Positions 47,073 to 60,711 of a stretch of DNA of 64,000 bases are shown here, one piece after another. Positions within the stretch are counted from its first letter, which is position 1; the number at the start of each line of letters is the position of its first letter. Both the position numbers and the translations under genes were made by a program. This stretch comes from Perognathus longimembris pacificus (taxonomy: Eukaryota > Chordata > Mammalia > Rodentia > Heteromyidae), in NCBI RefSeq assembly GCF_023159225.1, contig NC_063181.1:21354073-21418072 (forward strand). The letters run 5' to 3'. The notes under the pieces were generated by a model. It saw nothing but the letters and a program-made list of their open reading frames with translations, was not told the origin of the DNA and made no database searches.

Positions 47073-49792
47073 ACATTTTTGATTTTGAATATCTTATAGT
47101 CTATGTTTGAAAAGTCTTGGGCGCAAGGATGGCAAAATTAAAAGCCATTGAAAGGAAAGATCTGTTGGAAAGTAATTAGAGGATTTTTCCCTTAAAGAGA
47201 ATGGCAAGGACATAACATCTATTCCTTTATTTGTTCCTTTTGTTTCTTCACAATAAAGTGTAGTGGTCTACCATAGGCCCAAGTTCATGGGCACAAACCA
47301 ACCATGAGCTAAAATCTCTAAAATCATGAGCAAAATTTCCCCTTGCTCTGCATAAGTTCATTATCTGAGAAACCGGTTGTAGTAAAATAAATATGAGTAA
47401 CATGTATACTGATCTAGTGCTCAGAATTTCTTAAAATAGTATCCATCTACCTATCTACCTACTTACCTACCTAATGAAGTAGAAAGCTTTCTTAAATCCC
47501 CAGAAACATATTTCTTCATGTCAGAAGGTACACCCTGGGTCCTGCTAGCATAATAGGGCCAGAGTTTAACCCACTGTATGCCTAGAATTAAAGTTTTTTA
47601 CCACTTCCTCCTTTGAGAGAGGAAAAAGAAACAACTTTAGTGGGGTGTTCTAGTTTACATTTACTCTCAGGAAAAAAAAATTGGTAATTCAGACAGTTAT
47701 TTGTTATGTAAGGCATGAAGGAGCAGAGTGTGGCTGGTAACATGGGTAGAAAAGCAAATAAATGAGAAGGTAGGAGGCAGCAGAGCAATAGCTTTCAGTG
47801 ACCAGAGTATAGGAAACTTTGGAAATACTATGCCAAACATGATTTTACAGTGTGCAATTAGCAGAGAGGAAAACAATGAACAGTTTGTCAAAATCCCATC
47901 AATATTTGCGTTCAGCATTTTTTTCATTACATTGAGATACCAAGGATATGTGTTGTTTTATTTTCACAACACACATTTAGGCTATGTGATTTGTACTTCA
48001 AGCATCATAAACTGCTTCTGTACATAAAAGCTGCACTACCTAATAAACAAGGGCCTTTGGAGTTAACAAAATTAGATGAGGAGATAAAAAATATCTCCTG
48101 CCTTTGCAGGATGAGAAACAGTAGTCTTCATAAGATTTTCTCTGTTTTCCTTATAACTGAGCTAGCATTGCATCATAATATTATTGTAATTAATAATTGC
48201 AGAATTAGAGGGAACGAGCAAGTAATCGTGTATTTGGTACAGTTGCTGTTTACTTTAAATCTAAGATGTAATTATTTAATCAGAAGAGTAGAAAGGTTTC
48301 TTTTCATATAAATGTGTGGTAAAAATGGGGGAGATTGTGCTTCAAGGAAAGATTACTGAGGTCCCATAATTCCCCTGGCCATAAAAGGCAGAAACTTCAT
48401 CTAAAGTACAATCTTAGGACAACCTTCTGAACTCCCGTGGCTTAGTTACCTGAAATAAATTTGCAAGTAAGTGAATTGGATTAAATATTTTCAAACTATT
48501 TTAAAAGTGTTTTCAGAAATATTTCTTTTCCTTTTTAAGCAGAAAGGAACAGTACAGTTAAGGGGAAAAAAATACAATCCTTTTAGTTTAAGTAGCAGGG
48601 TCAGCAAATACCAGGTCATAATGGATTTTTTTTAGCATCTTTATAATGCTACCAATTGCTCATCCTCTACTTGAGTAGTTGAGAAATATAGCAATTATTA
48701 GCCGAACAGACAGGGCCCATGACTCTAAATGCACAGAGACTATAATTTTCTAAGCATTAGAGACCATGTCTTGTTGTCCTCTGTACTCCGAGGTCATCAG
48801 CACTTTGGTCCACTATTTACATTTCATTTCTTCTGACAAATGAACAAGACACCTTTCATGGATTCCATAATGCTTATTCTGTACTGTGCTTTGTCCACTG
48901 CTTGTCCCAACAGGGTTAATCACATAGTGTGGAATTGTCTTTCAGCTGGTACCATGGTTGGTGGGGGTATAAGATGAAACTGATTTGCATTAAATGGAAA
49001 AATACAGTTTTTAGAGATGACATTCTTATTTATGCTCTAAGAGGAGGCTGTGAAGATTAAGGACATTATTGAAGAAGGTGGTGTATTTGCACTTAATGTT
49101 AAGGAAAGTATTCACTGAAATTTTGTTTGGAATGGCTCATCCTTTACTGAAAAAAGTCTAGCTATTTATATCATTTAAAAATATTAAGAAGAGTGAAGTT
49201 TATCAAAATAATAAATTTTTCTATTTTTCAATTAATGATAAGAAAAATCCTATTGGAATCCAACTAACACCTAAATTATAAGGAATATATATTAGTATAA
49301 CCCTCAAACAACAAATATCACTAATAATTTCATTTGAAACAAATTGAACCATTTGACAAGAAACAATTAAATACATGACAGACATTTCTGCCATGCTACT
49401 ATTTCACATTCATTAAGAAAATTGTATGAGCTTTTCACAAAACTTTTACCTAAGTAAGCCAATATATAAAGGCAAATGTTATCTTTGTCCTTCCATCGCT
49501 AGGATATTCTTTGTGTCATAATTGCTGCAGCAAGTAATTTTTCAAAAATAGTAGAGAATGTATTCTATAGCATAAAGATTCATATTTAAATATGCAGAAC
49601 AATAAACTAGTATGTAATGGTTGTTACCCATTTGTTCTTTTTTGGCACAGCAGGACACTAATAACAGGGCAGGGCAAGGATTCAGTGTCATTTCAAGGTA
49701 CCTTTCAACATTTTCTCTTTACTGCAATATAAAGAGGCAAGTCCACTGAAATACAAAGGAATCCCTTGGAAACCAGGAGAGCATTTCTATTC
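47073..49792. other. Unique AT-rich non-coding sequence
   Basis: No gene or young transposon is seen. A CTAC-type array lies at 47446-47472. Overlapping open frames at 47728-48311 are AT-rich and show no known domain. Confidence 0.5.
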
Positions 49793-49803
49793 AAAACACT
49801 CAT

Positions 49804-50021
49804 GTAGGGCTGGGAATATGGCCTACTGGCAAGAGCGCTTGACTCATATACAGGAAGCCCTGGGGTCGATTCCCCAACACCACATAAATAGAAAACGGCC
49901 AGAAGTGGCGCTGTGGCTCAAATGGCAGAGTGTTAGCCTTGAGCAAAAAGAAGCCAGGGACACTGCTCAGGCCCTGAGTCCAAGGCCCAGGACTGGCAAA
50001 AAAAAACAAAAACAAAAACAT
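49804..50021 (+). mobile_element. Dimeric ID-like SINE with 11-bp target duplication
   Basis: Starts tagggctgggaatatggcct, with B box ggtcgattcc and a right half with gctgtggctcaaatggcag. The tail is A runs broken by C. aaaacactcat flanks it at 49793-49803 and 50022-50032. Confidence 0.95.
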
Positions 50022-50236
50022 AAAACACTCATTATTAGAAGTTGACATCTTTTAAGACCTATTTTATCTTCATGGCAAGTCATTGGTCTGACTTGGCTAG
50101 TTTTTCTGTAGGCCATCTTTAGTACAGCAGTAGACAGTAAGCTGCTATCAGATAATTGTTGGTTTCCTCAGCTAATTGTGGGTAAAAGGCATGATATACA
50201 AGTATACAAAACTGAAGTCTGATTATTTCTTCAGCT

Positions 50237-50492
50237 TCACATATATAATATATAATGTGTTAGTATATATTATATGTTTGTTATTACATTTATGTTATAT
50301 ATTATATTATATTGTTGCATATTAGTATATATTGCAATGTATTATATTATATATAACAATATAGTATAAAATGCATTATATCATATAATATATATCTATA
50401 TATTATGTGCTATTTAACTGTATATTATGTATTACATATAATATATATCATATGTAACATATATGTATACACACATATATAGATATACTCAT
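50237..50492. repeat. AT-rich cryptic repeat block
   Basis: About 255 bases are dominated by ATATTA/TATATT words with no fixed period. Such blocks are usually grown from TA microsatellites. Confidence 0.8.
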
Positions 50493-50550
50493 CTATTAAA
50501 GACAGGGACTATGTTAAGATAGCACTGGTCTCACAGCTCTTACATTGAGA

Positions 50551-50577
50551 AATATATATATATATATATATATATAT
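50551..50577. repeat. TA dinucleotide repeat
   Basis: About thirteen TA units in a row. Confidence 0.95.
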
Positions 50578-51055
50578 ACAGTCATTAATATTTAAAGAAG
50601 ATGGTTTTAAGACATTTATGTCCTAAAAGAAATAATCTATGATGAAAGGCATGGATCTCTTTTATGCTTTGCATTTTAGGAAGGTATCAACTAAGAACAT
50701 GCAAATATAGAGGTCTAAAACCATGACATATGATGATGTGTTATCAAAATCTCTTTAGAGATTAGTATAAGACTTGTCTGAGATCACACTTTTAAATTGG
50801 TACTGAATAATTAGAAATAATATGGGAAATTCAGGTATATTGAAGAAGGAATTGAAAGTGGTATTCTGTCCTCATTTCTCAGTGATTGCATTTAGCAGAC
50901 CAATTTTTGTCCTCTACTTGGATAGCAGTGAAAAGGACTCAGGCAGCAACATCACATCAGAGAACCTTGTTAGTTCAATGAGACACTCTTTGAGATCACA
51001 TTAAAGCCTGCCTCTGTTATTCTAGGTTGTAAAAGTCACTTGGCTTTATCTGACT

Positions 51056-51276
51056 GTTTTTATTGTGGGGTTTTTTTTTTGTTTTTTTTTTTTGGCCAGT
51101 CCTGGGCCTTGGCCTGAGCACTGTCCCTGGCTTCTTCCCGCTCAAGGCTAACACTCTGCCACTTGAGCCACAGCGCCACTTCTGGCCGTTTTCTGTATAT
51201 GTGGTGCTTGGGAATCGAACCCAGGGCCTCCTGTATCCGAGGCAGGCACTCTTGCCACTAGGCCATATCCCCAGCC
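51056..51276 (-). mobile_element. Dimeric ID-like SINE with 12-bp target duplication
   Basis: Minus strand. The T-rich tail is at 51056-51093, then ggccagtcctgggcc, the right half, and the left half with an intact B box (gggaatcgaaccc on the plus strand). ctttatctgact flanks it at 51044-51055 and 51277-51288. A short segment of the right half (actcagggcct region) is deleted compared with the copy at 24849. Confidence 0.95.
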
Positions 51277-51335
51277 CTTTATCTGACTCTTTAATGTACT
51301 AAAATCCACTATCATATAAATACATGCAATTTTTT

Positions 51336-52066
51336 ATTTTTTTCTTATTTATTGTCAAAGTGATGTACAGAGAGGTTACAGTTTCTACGTTAGGCATTGG
51401 ATACATTTCTTGTACTGTTTGTTACCTCCTCTCTCATTCCCCCACCCCCACTCCCCTTTTCCCTCTCCCCCCATGAGTTGTTCAGCTGGTATACACCAAA
51501 CAGTTTTGCAGGCATTGCTTTTGTAGTTGTTTGTCTTTTTATCCTGTGTCTCTCGATTTGGGTATTCCTTTTCACTTTCCTAATTCTAATACCAGTATAT
51601 ACAGTTTCCAATGTACTCAGATAAGATACAGTGATAGTGCAAGTACAACCACAGGAAGGGGATACAAGAAGATAAACAACAATAGAAGCTACGGCTTCAC
51701 ATGGCATGTTGAAAGTAATTACAACAGTGATATAACACTTGTTTCCATAACATGGAGTTCATTTCACTTAGCATTATCTTATGCGTTCATAGGGGCACAG
51801 CTATTGGGCTCTTGTCATAGCTAAAATATGGAACCAACCCAGATGCCCCTCAGTAGACGAATGGATCAGGAAAATGTGGTACATATACACAATGGAATTT
51901 TATGCCATTATCAGAAAGAATGACATTGCCCATTCATAAGGAAATGGAAGGACTTGGAAAAAAATATACTAAGTGAAATTAGCCAGACTCAAAGAAACAT
52001 GGATTCTACAGGTTTAGGCTAGTCACAGCAGAGGATCACAAGAGCCTAACAGCTATGCCCCTATGA
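51336..52066. mobile_element. Short 5'-inverted L1 with target duplication
   Basis: Arm 1 (51336-51816) is minus strand: tail, 3'UTR with a C/T-rich run at 51439-51471. Arm 2 (51817-52066) is plus strand: the end of ORF2 and the start of the 3'UTR. The last 30 bases of arm 2 (acaagagcctaacagctatg...) are the reverse complement of the last 30 of arm 1, so the junction duplicated L1 sequence. The flanks aaatacatgcaattttt (51318-51334) and aaacacatgcagttttt (52067-52083) form a 17-bp duplication with two differences. Confidence 0.93.
51817..52010 (+). pseudogene. L1 ORF2 last codons (inverted arm)
   Basis: Plus strand, coding the segment around IAKIWNQPRCPSVDEWIRK and YTMEFYAIIRKND by similarity to 7241-7804. 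A one-base loss near 51930 (attgcccattc for the usual attgccccattc) breaks the frame. Only the last part of ORF2 is present. Confidence 0.85.
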
Positions 52067-52083
52067 AAACACATGCAGTTTTT

Positions 52084-52720
52084 CATGTTTCTGGATTTTA
52101 TCATAGGATTTTTAAGTTTTTAAAGATTTAATAAACACAAGTATAGAAAGCTAAGCTATAGAAAACAAAAAATAAACATTTTTTTCTCTAACATTAGGGC
52201 CTGTTTAATTTAATCTTGGAATAGATTATTTATCCTTAAAGACAGTTATTGTTAGAAAAGAAAAGAAAAACATTGTTCCTGGCCATATGTTATTGTAAAA
52301 CACCACATTTGAATATTTTAAAGATATTAAGTTTGGTCCAAATCAAAATAAGATTGTTGTTGTTGTTGTTGTTGACTGTATGGAACATATGCTAGGAATA
52401 GGAATTGTAATTAAGCAGGAAGAGCGAACAGGGTGTGTGTTGTATTGGGAGTGTGCCATGTACTGGGTGTCTAACATGTGAGGATAAAAAGAAGCAAGCA
52501 CACAGCCACCACTATGATGGCAAAATTCCAACCCAACATCAGAGCATATGCCTGGCAGTATGCTTGTGCTACATTAATGTGCCCTTATTATGAATTATGC
52601 TAATTTGTAGGATAAAAATGTATAAAACTTTATACTGGTGACCAAAAACAGAGAAGTGTAGATTCTTCATTGAAACTCTTTCTCTTTCTTGCTAATTATG
52701 CTTTACTTAAATTTTGTTGT
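52084..52720. other. Unique sequence with TTG repeat
   Basis: No gene is seen. Seven TTG units lie at 52353-52374. Confidence 0.55.
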
Positions 52721-52947
52721 TGTTGGTGGTCATGGAGCTTGAACTCAGGGCCTGGGTGCTGCCCCTGAGCTCTTCTGCTGAAGGCTAGTTTTCTACCACT
52801 TTGAGCCACAGATCCACTTCTAGTTTTCCCATGGTTAGAGATAACAGTCTGGGGACATTTCTGCTTGGGCTAGCTTAGAACCCTGATCCTCAGATCTCAG
52901 CCTCCTGAGTAGCTAGAATTGCAGGCATGAGCCACTGGTGCCTGGCC
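52721..52947 (-). mobile_element. B1/ID-like composite SINE
   Basis: Minus strand. The plus-strand order is cttgaactcagggcctgggt and taccactttgagccacag (tRNA-like half), then cagatctcagcctcctgagt and ggcatgagccactggtgcct (B1-like half). It is fairly well preserved and uninterrupted, and so a useful reference for the interrupted copies. Confidence 0.93.
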
Positions 52948-54739
52948 TTTGATAATTAGGATAAAAAGATTACTTTTTTTTTTCCTATACTCTGAAGACA
53001 TTCTTTAGTGGGGGGGAAATAACTTTGCTACTGAGTGCCCAAGTGTGTGTTTGGAAAATGCAGGGATAATTTGATCCAAGAGGGAACTGCTAAATCAGAG
53101 AGAAACCTTGAACACTTCATTGCAATTGAAAACTGAAGTCAATTGTGGGCTTCGTCAATTTGAAGTAGACTGGCCTGCTGAAATGCTTAAATGAGATAAA
53201 TATATGTCTTGTTCTAAAAATATCTTGGGCTTTTAAGATTGGTATATAAAGTAAGAGTGGCACACATTTTAAATTTACCTTCCCTTATTACATTTAAAAA
53301 TGCAATTTCAGATATGAACAGAAAGTAACTTGCTTTTTGCTGTAATTGTCAGCATGGATTTCAGTGAGAAAACTGCATAGGGAAAGTATTTGTCTTTCAA
53401 TCTACGTGCTTATAAATGCATCAAGACAAGGTCAATCCACTCTAAAAGGCTGGAGATATTTTTGAAGTGAGAATGCAAGGAACATTCTTCAGAGTCAAAT
53501 GCTGTTATTCAGAGAGTGGAAGTGTGTATTTCAATATGTGAATTCTGACTCAGTATCACAGTCCATAGGAAAGAACTCACATACTTTGCTATAAAGCCAG
53601 ATTCAGGTTACAGAAGATTTTTATTATGCATTTTTATTTTATCATGAACCTTTGTTCAATTTTATTATGTTTAATTTTTCCACAATTAGGTGATTTAATA
53701 CTTTAGGTCATGTACAATAAATGCAAATCCTCCTTGAAATATAGAGTGAAAAATTAAAGACTTAAAAACTTATTAAATTGGGATAACGTATGATAAAAAT
53801 CAAGATGGAAAACAGTAGATAATCTGAAAGTATATCTGAATGCTTAGTTTCAGTATTAAATTTTCTATAGTACTTCTATATGTTCTGTAATAAATTCTGA
53901 AGATTATGTTTGAGAGAAAGTAACAGAACGTTCATAACCTTTTGAAAACATAAAATTACCATAAAGTATAAATATTGTTAGAAAGCTTAAAGTATGAGAT
54001 AGGAAAGAAATTCCTAGTACACAGTAGTGCCTAAAAATGGTAGAGTGAGGGCTGAAAGAAACAAAGGCAGAATTCAAAGCAAGGAAACAAAGGAAGGAGA
54101 GGCTCTTGGGACCAAGTGAAATCTAAAGAGGTTTGTCAGTTGCAGGTGGTCTATAAATAGGTAGAGAATAAGTGTAACCAGATATCAAAAAGCCTTTGGT
54201 GGAATGAAAAATAACCATGATGGGGAAGGACATAATTCCCAGGACCAGATTGCCCTGGAAGTGAGTGGCAGGAAGATTGAAAAAGTACAGAAGAAATATC
54301 TCTGATTTTTTAATTTGCAGTTGAGTTGGTGGCTCCTTCAACAATGGACACAATTAAAACTAGTCCAAACTTGCCTGAGAATTTGCTGACTTTACAGTCC
54401 TCTGATTGTTTCCCGCTGTGAACAGACTTGGGAAGCTTAGTGAAGATAGATTTTATTTTAGTGGCAACTTGAAAATACATGAAGAATTCTGCCACATTTA
54501 GCATGAGAAAGGCATTTAAGGAGGTTTTTTCCCCCCAATGGTTTTGTGTGAGGAAGGCCTGAGCATCCTGACTTATTATGTCACCAAAGCAATTAAATAT
54601 ATTTGTGGGGATAGGAAAATAATAAATCATTAAGGAAGTGTTTAGTGGTGCACTTCCAACATAGAATGTGAAATAGTGGAAGATAAACTCCATCCCAATC
54701 AATGATGCTTTCCACCAGAGAATCTTGTGTATGTGTGTA

Positions 54740-54770
<31 letters not shown>

Positions 54771-56060
54771 CTGTGTGCTTGAAGGAGCCCTCCCACAATC
54801 TGTGCTCAGAAAACACAAAGGTATCATCAAAGAGAAATGAGGAAATAAATCAGTATGAAGATATTTTACTCTCAGATGTCCTTGTCAGTTTAAATGAAAA
54901 CTAGAATGTGTAGAAAAAATAAGCAGTCAACAGTCTTGACTTCTACATTCTAATCTGTTACATTCTCCTACTTGAGGAACAAAAATATTAAGCTACATTT
55001 TGCCTATGAGGAAATTGTAAACTTTGTGGAAAGGGTTCAGTCACTTTCATCTGAAAGTAGCAACCTATAATAGTAATGCTTAATAACAAAGCTGTTTGAC
55101 AAAATAATTCTGCAGTGGGTACACTCTTAAGTTAGATCCCATGTAACCAGTGCCTTGTTCCTTCTTCCTCCTTGGTAGATAATGTAGTGTGTTCAGTCTG
55201 GGCAGAAGCAGGTGGAAGTGACCAATGGCTTGAGATTCACTTTCCTCTCTTTGAAGCACTGGAAATACGACTAAAGGGATTCTTGTAGAAGGAAGCATAG
55301 GAAAAACTACATGTTGATTTGTGGGAGGAGGGGGATGAAAGAATGAGCATATAACTAAGCCTAGAAATTTGAGATGAAAGTACATAAATGTGAATAGCCT
55401 GAAAAAAGCATTTAACATTTGCAAAAATAAATTCTAACAAGCAAGGAAGGACTGGGTCTATTGTCGCTTAAATGTCGTTCCTGTACCACATTGTTTAAAA
55501 TTCTACAGCAGATTGGAAAATAAAGTGATTTTTTTCCTGAAAAAATAAGGGGAAACTGTTCATTCTTTATTCACCATAATTGAGCTTGAAAATTTCAACA
55601 CTACTTAGATGGAAAATGCCACAAAAACAAAATGCTGGTTGCGTTCAAGTACCAGATGTGAAGCACTTGCTGAGTGAAGCACACCTTTCAAATGTAATTT
55701 AAAATATAAAATATAAGCAGAGAAAACAATGGTTTATAACATTTCTCTAGTTTCTTACATTATTCCAGATTTCCTTACATTGAGCAAATGTATTTGGTGC
55801 ATTTTAGCCTTGACACATAAATGTATTTGGAGATAACCAAAAATAATCTGCTTTATAACTGTTAAAATTTATGGACAGTTTCTTGATTGCATAGGTAATT
55901 CCATATCATTCCTTAATAACCCTTGATGATTATTTACACAAATTCAGAGGAGAAACTGTTGGGAAAGATCTGCCTTTGATAATGAGAAGGGTGTTCACAC
56001 AGCACAATAGTGAGTGTGATAATCAGTGTTTTCTTTCAATTAATTAATTAATTCTTTTAT
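52948..56060. other. Unique AT-rich non-coding sequence
   Basis: No gene is recognised. A GT repeat lies at 54732-54770. The 168-codon minus-strand frame at 54310-54816 runs through the repeat, which gives its His-Thr string, and shows no known domain. Confidence 0.5.
54732..54770. repeat. GT dinucleotide repeat
   Basis: TATG-interrupted GT units are followed by about 13 perfect GT. Confidence 0.95.
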
Positions 56061-56262
56061 TTATTTATTTATTGCCAGTCCTGGGGCTGGAACTCAGGGC
56101 CTGGGCTCTGTTCCTGAGCCTCTCTGCTCAAGGCTACTGTTCTACCTTTCGAGTCATGGCGACACTTCTGGCTTTTTCTGTGTATGTGGTACTGAGGAAT
56201 TGAACCCAGGGCTTCCTGCATGGAAGGCACTCACTCTATGGCTAAGCCACTTTCCCAGCCTA
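56060..56262 (-). mobile_element. Dimeric ID-like SINE, older copy
   Basis: Minus strand, T/TTTA-rich tail at 56050-56072, then gccagtcctggggctgg and a left half ending cccagcct. The B box is kept (gaattgaaccc on the plus strand), but the halves have many substitutions. No target duplication is defined. Confidence 0.9.
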
Positions 56263-58950
56263 TAGGGAATGTTTTCTAGAAGTTACTGGAGTCTAACATT
56301 CTACTGAAGCTTTACTTGCACCCTTCATTGAGCCTTGTCACAAATTAAGGCTTTCTTTTAGTTTCTAATTCTGGTAATCCTAGTCACACAATTGAGAAAA
56401 CAGAGATTAAAGATCACAGAGCTGGTAAGAAATGAGACAGAAGTTTGAACCAACCCCCTCCCCTTTACACTACAGAAACACAGTTAATTTTTGCTGTGAT
56501 TCACCAGACTTTGCTGAAACACTGTACAAAGCTCAACATGCTGAAAGACATAATGACAAAAGTGGTGAGCAGGATTTATCTCACTGACAATGACAGTTAA
56601 ATACTGTTAGAATAGCCTAGCTTAGCTTTTTTTGAAGTTATTTGACATATTTATTGTTTCATTGGAGAATGATGGGTTTCCCTTCAAATTGATTTGAAAA
56701 GATACTAAAAAGGCACAGCTACCTTATTTGTTAATTTCGGCACAAATAAGAATGCATGCAAAGTTTCCCATGAAAATTACTAGAAAATCTTTTGGAGTGA
56801 AATAGAGTAATAGTAATAGGAATCTATAGCTACTGGAAAGGAAGCAGTTATACCATTAAAGCCAATAGACTGGGTACTTACATTCAATTTAGTATGTGAC
56901 CACGTTCACTAGAAAGATAGATTTATATAGTTGTGAATAAAATGTGATGGTTGTTCACAAGAGATATGCACATGTATATGATTATATATTTTACTGTGTA
57001 ACATGGAAGGATAAGCTGATGGCCTCCAGAGTCAGACTATTTGGATTTAATTTCTCACTTTGCGACTTATAATCAGTATACCTCTTTGGTTGAATGCCTC
57101 ACCTCTAAAATGGGAAAAGTAATGAAAGCTTCTGGTAGGAAATATTTTTTATATCTATCAGTCCTGGAAACAACTTTACAAAGATAGATGAGAATGAAAA
57201 TAGTTACTAAATAAGCTTTATTCAGACCAATATATAAAAGACTACAATACATATTTAATATGATATATATATAGTTCACTGTTTTATAGTCAAATCACAT
57301 TCTTATATATACAATCTCAAAATAGATAATAACCAGATTTCAAGTAAACAGTATGATTTGTTACACAGTTTTAACCCCCATCTGAATGACAGAAAATTGG
57401 TCTGCTTGAATGAAAGTCTCCAAAGCTATGATATTGTAATAAGAATGCAATGGGAAATGTCATCAAGATACTGTCTTCTTTTGTTGAAAAAATTGAAGAG
57501 GAAGACAGAATAATTGGACAAAAATTGCAACAACTATTAGAGACAAGCTAATTTTTCATTATTAACAATGTTGGTTAAACAATTTATTGGAATACACATC
57601 TGAAAACAAAAGTCAGCCTCATTAACTCTCAGGAGTATTTGATCACTTATTCACAGAAATCTTCATCACCTACCTATCCCAATCACGTACAAAGATACAT
57701 TTCTGAAATAACTATAGGATGAAATGGTTATAGAAGCACGTTGTTAGATCATAACTGGAGTCTATAGTCATTTCAAGAACAAGACCTTATTTTCTAGTCA
57801 AGACTAACCACTTGGTCTGGTGGAGATTTCTTCACTAGGAATGGTTGAACTGAACTGTGGTATTCCAATTATGTAAAAATATGCTGATTTCTGATTACTC
57901 AGGAGTTCTTAGCCAGCATTGGTAGTTTGATAATGGTAACCTAAACAACATCAAGGGTAAAATGAATCTAGAATGTGTTAGAGCCGTGCAGTCATTTATA
58001 CTTGTCCCCCCCCCAGAAAAACCAACCTAACAAACAAACAAAAAAAAATCTAGCCAAGTGAGAGTAGAATAAAACAAGCTAGAGAACGGTGTAAATATAA
58101 AACTAGGATTTGTTTGGAAAAGTCAGTGAAATGTCAAATGAGGGAAGAAGTTTGCCCTGGAAAAGTTATTTTCCAGCCTTTACCCCACTCTACTCTCGAC
58201 TTGCAATTTAATGGAAATTCTCCACTCACTTTTCCCAGCAATAATTGTATGTTTCTCATTAAGTGGCATCTAAATTGTCTTGTATGAATATTTTATAAGG
58301 CAATTTCCTTCATCTAATCATCATATTGAGATTGATTAAAGATAAGGAAAAGATTGGTTTAATTCTGATATCTGCAGTAGCTGTTGTTTTAAGGAGCTTT
58401 TCTTTACCAAATTGAATTTTACTGTCCTAAGGACATATATGCTTCACTCACTTTTTTTTTGTCTGTGAAATGGCAAATTCAGTATTTTCCTAGCAATGAA
58501 TTCTCAACAGAATAGTCTCTTTTTATGTTGTCAATTTTTTTTCTATCATAGAAAATATGACTGGTCAAAGTGCCAGAGGCTTAGAGAAGTTCAAACTGTT
58601 TAAAGTTTTATAAGAATCTGTCCCCTTTCCTAAGAAGAGTAAGACTTTTCAAGAATAATGAATGTGGTCAATATTCAAGGCACATTTCTTTTCCCATTTT
58701 TAATATCCCCTTCTGCTCTGTAATTATTTTCCTTTGTATGAAGAAAGTAATGTAATTTAATATCAATGAATCAAAAAAATTACAAGGCCAAACAGAGACA
58801 GAAGCAGCAACTTCATTTCTGGCAGTTTTCCCATGAGTTAAATAAGAAAAAAAACACAAAAGTAGAATAAATGGTTTTCAAATAAACAATAAAAGCACCA
58901 TTTTCTTCAACATGGTAGAAAGTAAAAATCCTTGTTACAAATCATCGATT
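56263..58950. other. Unique AT-rich non-coding sequence
   Basis: No gene or repeat family is recognised. A C run lies at 58007-58014 and an A run at 58042-58049. Confidence 0.5.
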
Positions 58951-59175
58951 ATTAAGTAGTTGTACAAAGAGGATACAGTTCCTTAAGTTAGGTTATGAAT
59001 GCAATGCATCTTGATCTGTGTTACCACTTCACTACTTCTCCCCCGTTTTTCTCCTCCATTCTTTTACCATCATTACCCTCAAGTTCAACTTTTACATAGT
59101 GTATATTGAATATAATACCTGATTTTGTTCATCTGTCCTCCCTGAATTTATGTACCTTCCTCTTCTCTTTCCTCT
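58951..59175 (-). mobile_element. Old L1 3'UTR remnant
   Basis: The plus strand (tagttgtacaaagaggatac, then atgcaatgcatcttgatct and a C/T-rich run near 59034) matches the old tail at 45441-45640. No ORF2 is attached. Confidence 0.7.
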
Positions 59176-60670
59176 AGCAAAGCAAAATTCTGCCTCCCGG
59201 TATTCATTTTGTAGTATGTTTTAAGTAAGCACCTAAGAAATTCCTTTGGTATTTGTGAAGTGTGAGTCACTTTTCTGTTGTGATATGAAAGACTGCTGGG
59301 ATTGGCCAATATATAAATCTTTTAGAGGACCAATTGTCTTTATCACTTTAGGAAATAAAGCCAAAGAAGCAATAGTCCTATTAACTCAATTGACAGGGAC
59401 TGGGATCTTTCTTTCTGGGATCAATCTCTTCAGAGGGCTCAGAATTAAGACATAAGCATTGGAGAATGAACACAAGAGAGAGGATACAAATCTCCAAACT
59501 GCTTTATTCTACAAATTTCCTGTAAAGTTTCCAAGAAGAGAATCAGAACAACCTGATGATAAAGGTAAAAGGAGGGATGATTTTTCACTTAAGGGGAAAA
59601 AATAAAATAAAGCAATTTACTGGACCACACAACACAGAGGAGCAGGTGTAACGCATACAGAGATCCATTGAGAACAAATTTAGGAAGGAAGGTTTAATTA
59701 TTTCATAGTGCACAACAATTATGACGTCACTCTGACACTGATGACTTCCATCACCTTCATCAAGTGGTGGAACAAAGGCAGACTACATAGAACCTTTTGA
59801 GATCAGATTGTATGTGTAACATTTTAAATTCTTTTTCATAAAGTATAGATAGGAAAAAATAATGAATATTCTACAAAATAATTTTTCACCACATATTTAG
59901 TTGCAGGGTACTATAGTGATTTAGTAATTATAAAACTCAAACATCTGTATTTAATTTATGAAACACGTGGGTATTTTATATACATCCAAAATTCTTTTTC
60001 TAAATAATCCTTTGTTAAGTAATTATTTACTTTGAGGATTTCACCATTCAAAAAAAATGTTATCTGAAATGCATCTTATTTGTGCCAAGAATGATAGCAT
60101 GTGTTTTGGATGAGAATTGTTTGACTTTCTATTGCCTTAGTCTATAATGTTATAGACTGATATATTTCTCTTACATTGTATTTTGACAAGTTCATAAGGA
60201 AAGAAAACAATAGGCTCAGAAATCTCTTCTTTGTCTGAAACTTAGTTTCCGTAGGTGTCTGCCAGGATGTTGTTGCTAGATGCCTCATATTTTGGGGTGT
60301 TTGTACATAAAATAAGCTATATAACCATATAGTATTCCTATATTGTTTATGGTGTGAAAGTTCAGATAAGAAAAATATTGCTACAATAATTTGAAACCAT
60401 TTGCTCCTCAAATGGTACAATAATATATGTGCTAAACAACCTAACAGCATTCTCACCAATTAGATGTAAGAAACTTACTATGAAATCTACCTGGCTAAAG
60501 TTAAAGACCTTTGTAGGAAAAAAAAATCCAATATCAGAAATCCATATGCTGGTCACTAGAAGTAGTTTTTCCTAATTTTCTCAATACAGATATTTATTTT
60601 ACAATCGGTAAGTCATTCTGAAGAGCATTAACAAAAAAAGAAGTATTTCCAACACTATAGGGTTCATAAA
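59176..60670. other. Unique non-coding sequence
   Basis: No gene is recognised. The frames at 59246-59455 and 60142-60459 lack known motifs. Confidence 0.5.
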
Positions 60671-60671
60671 C

Positions 60672-60677
<6 letters not shown>

Positions 60678-60711
<34 letters not shown>

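Larger units (their letters stand above)
50033..51043. other. Unique sequence with a very AT-rich block
   Basis: No gene is seen. An AT-rich, TATA-dominated block lies at 50237-50492 and a TA microsatellite at 50551-50577. Confidence 0.55.

Noticed and set aside
54310..54816. 168-codon minus-strand open frame
   Set aside because: It crosses a GT repeat that gives a His-Thr string; the rest has no domain and AT-rich, non-coding composition.
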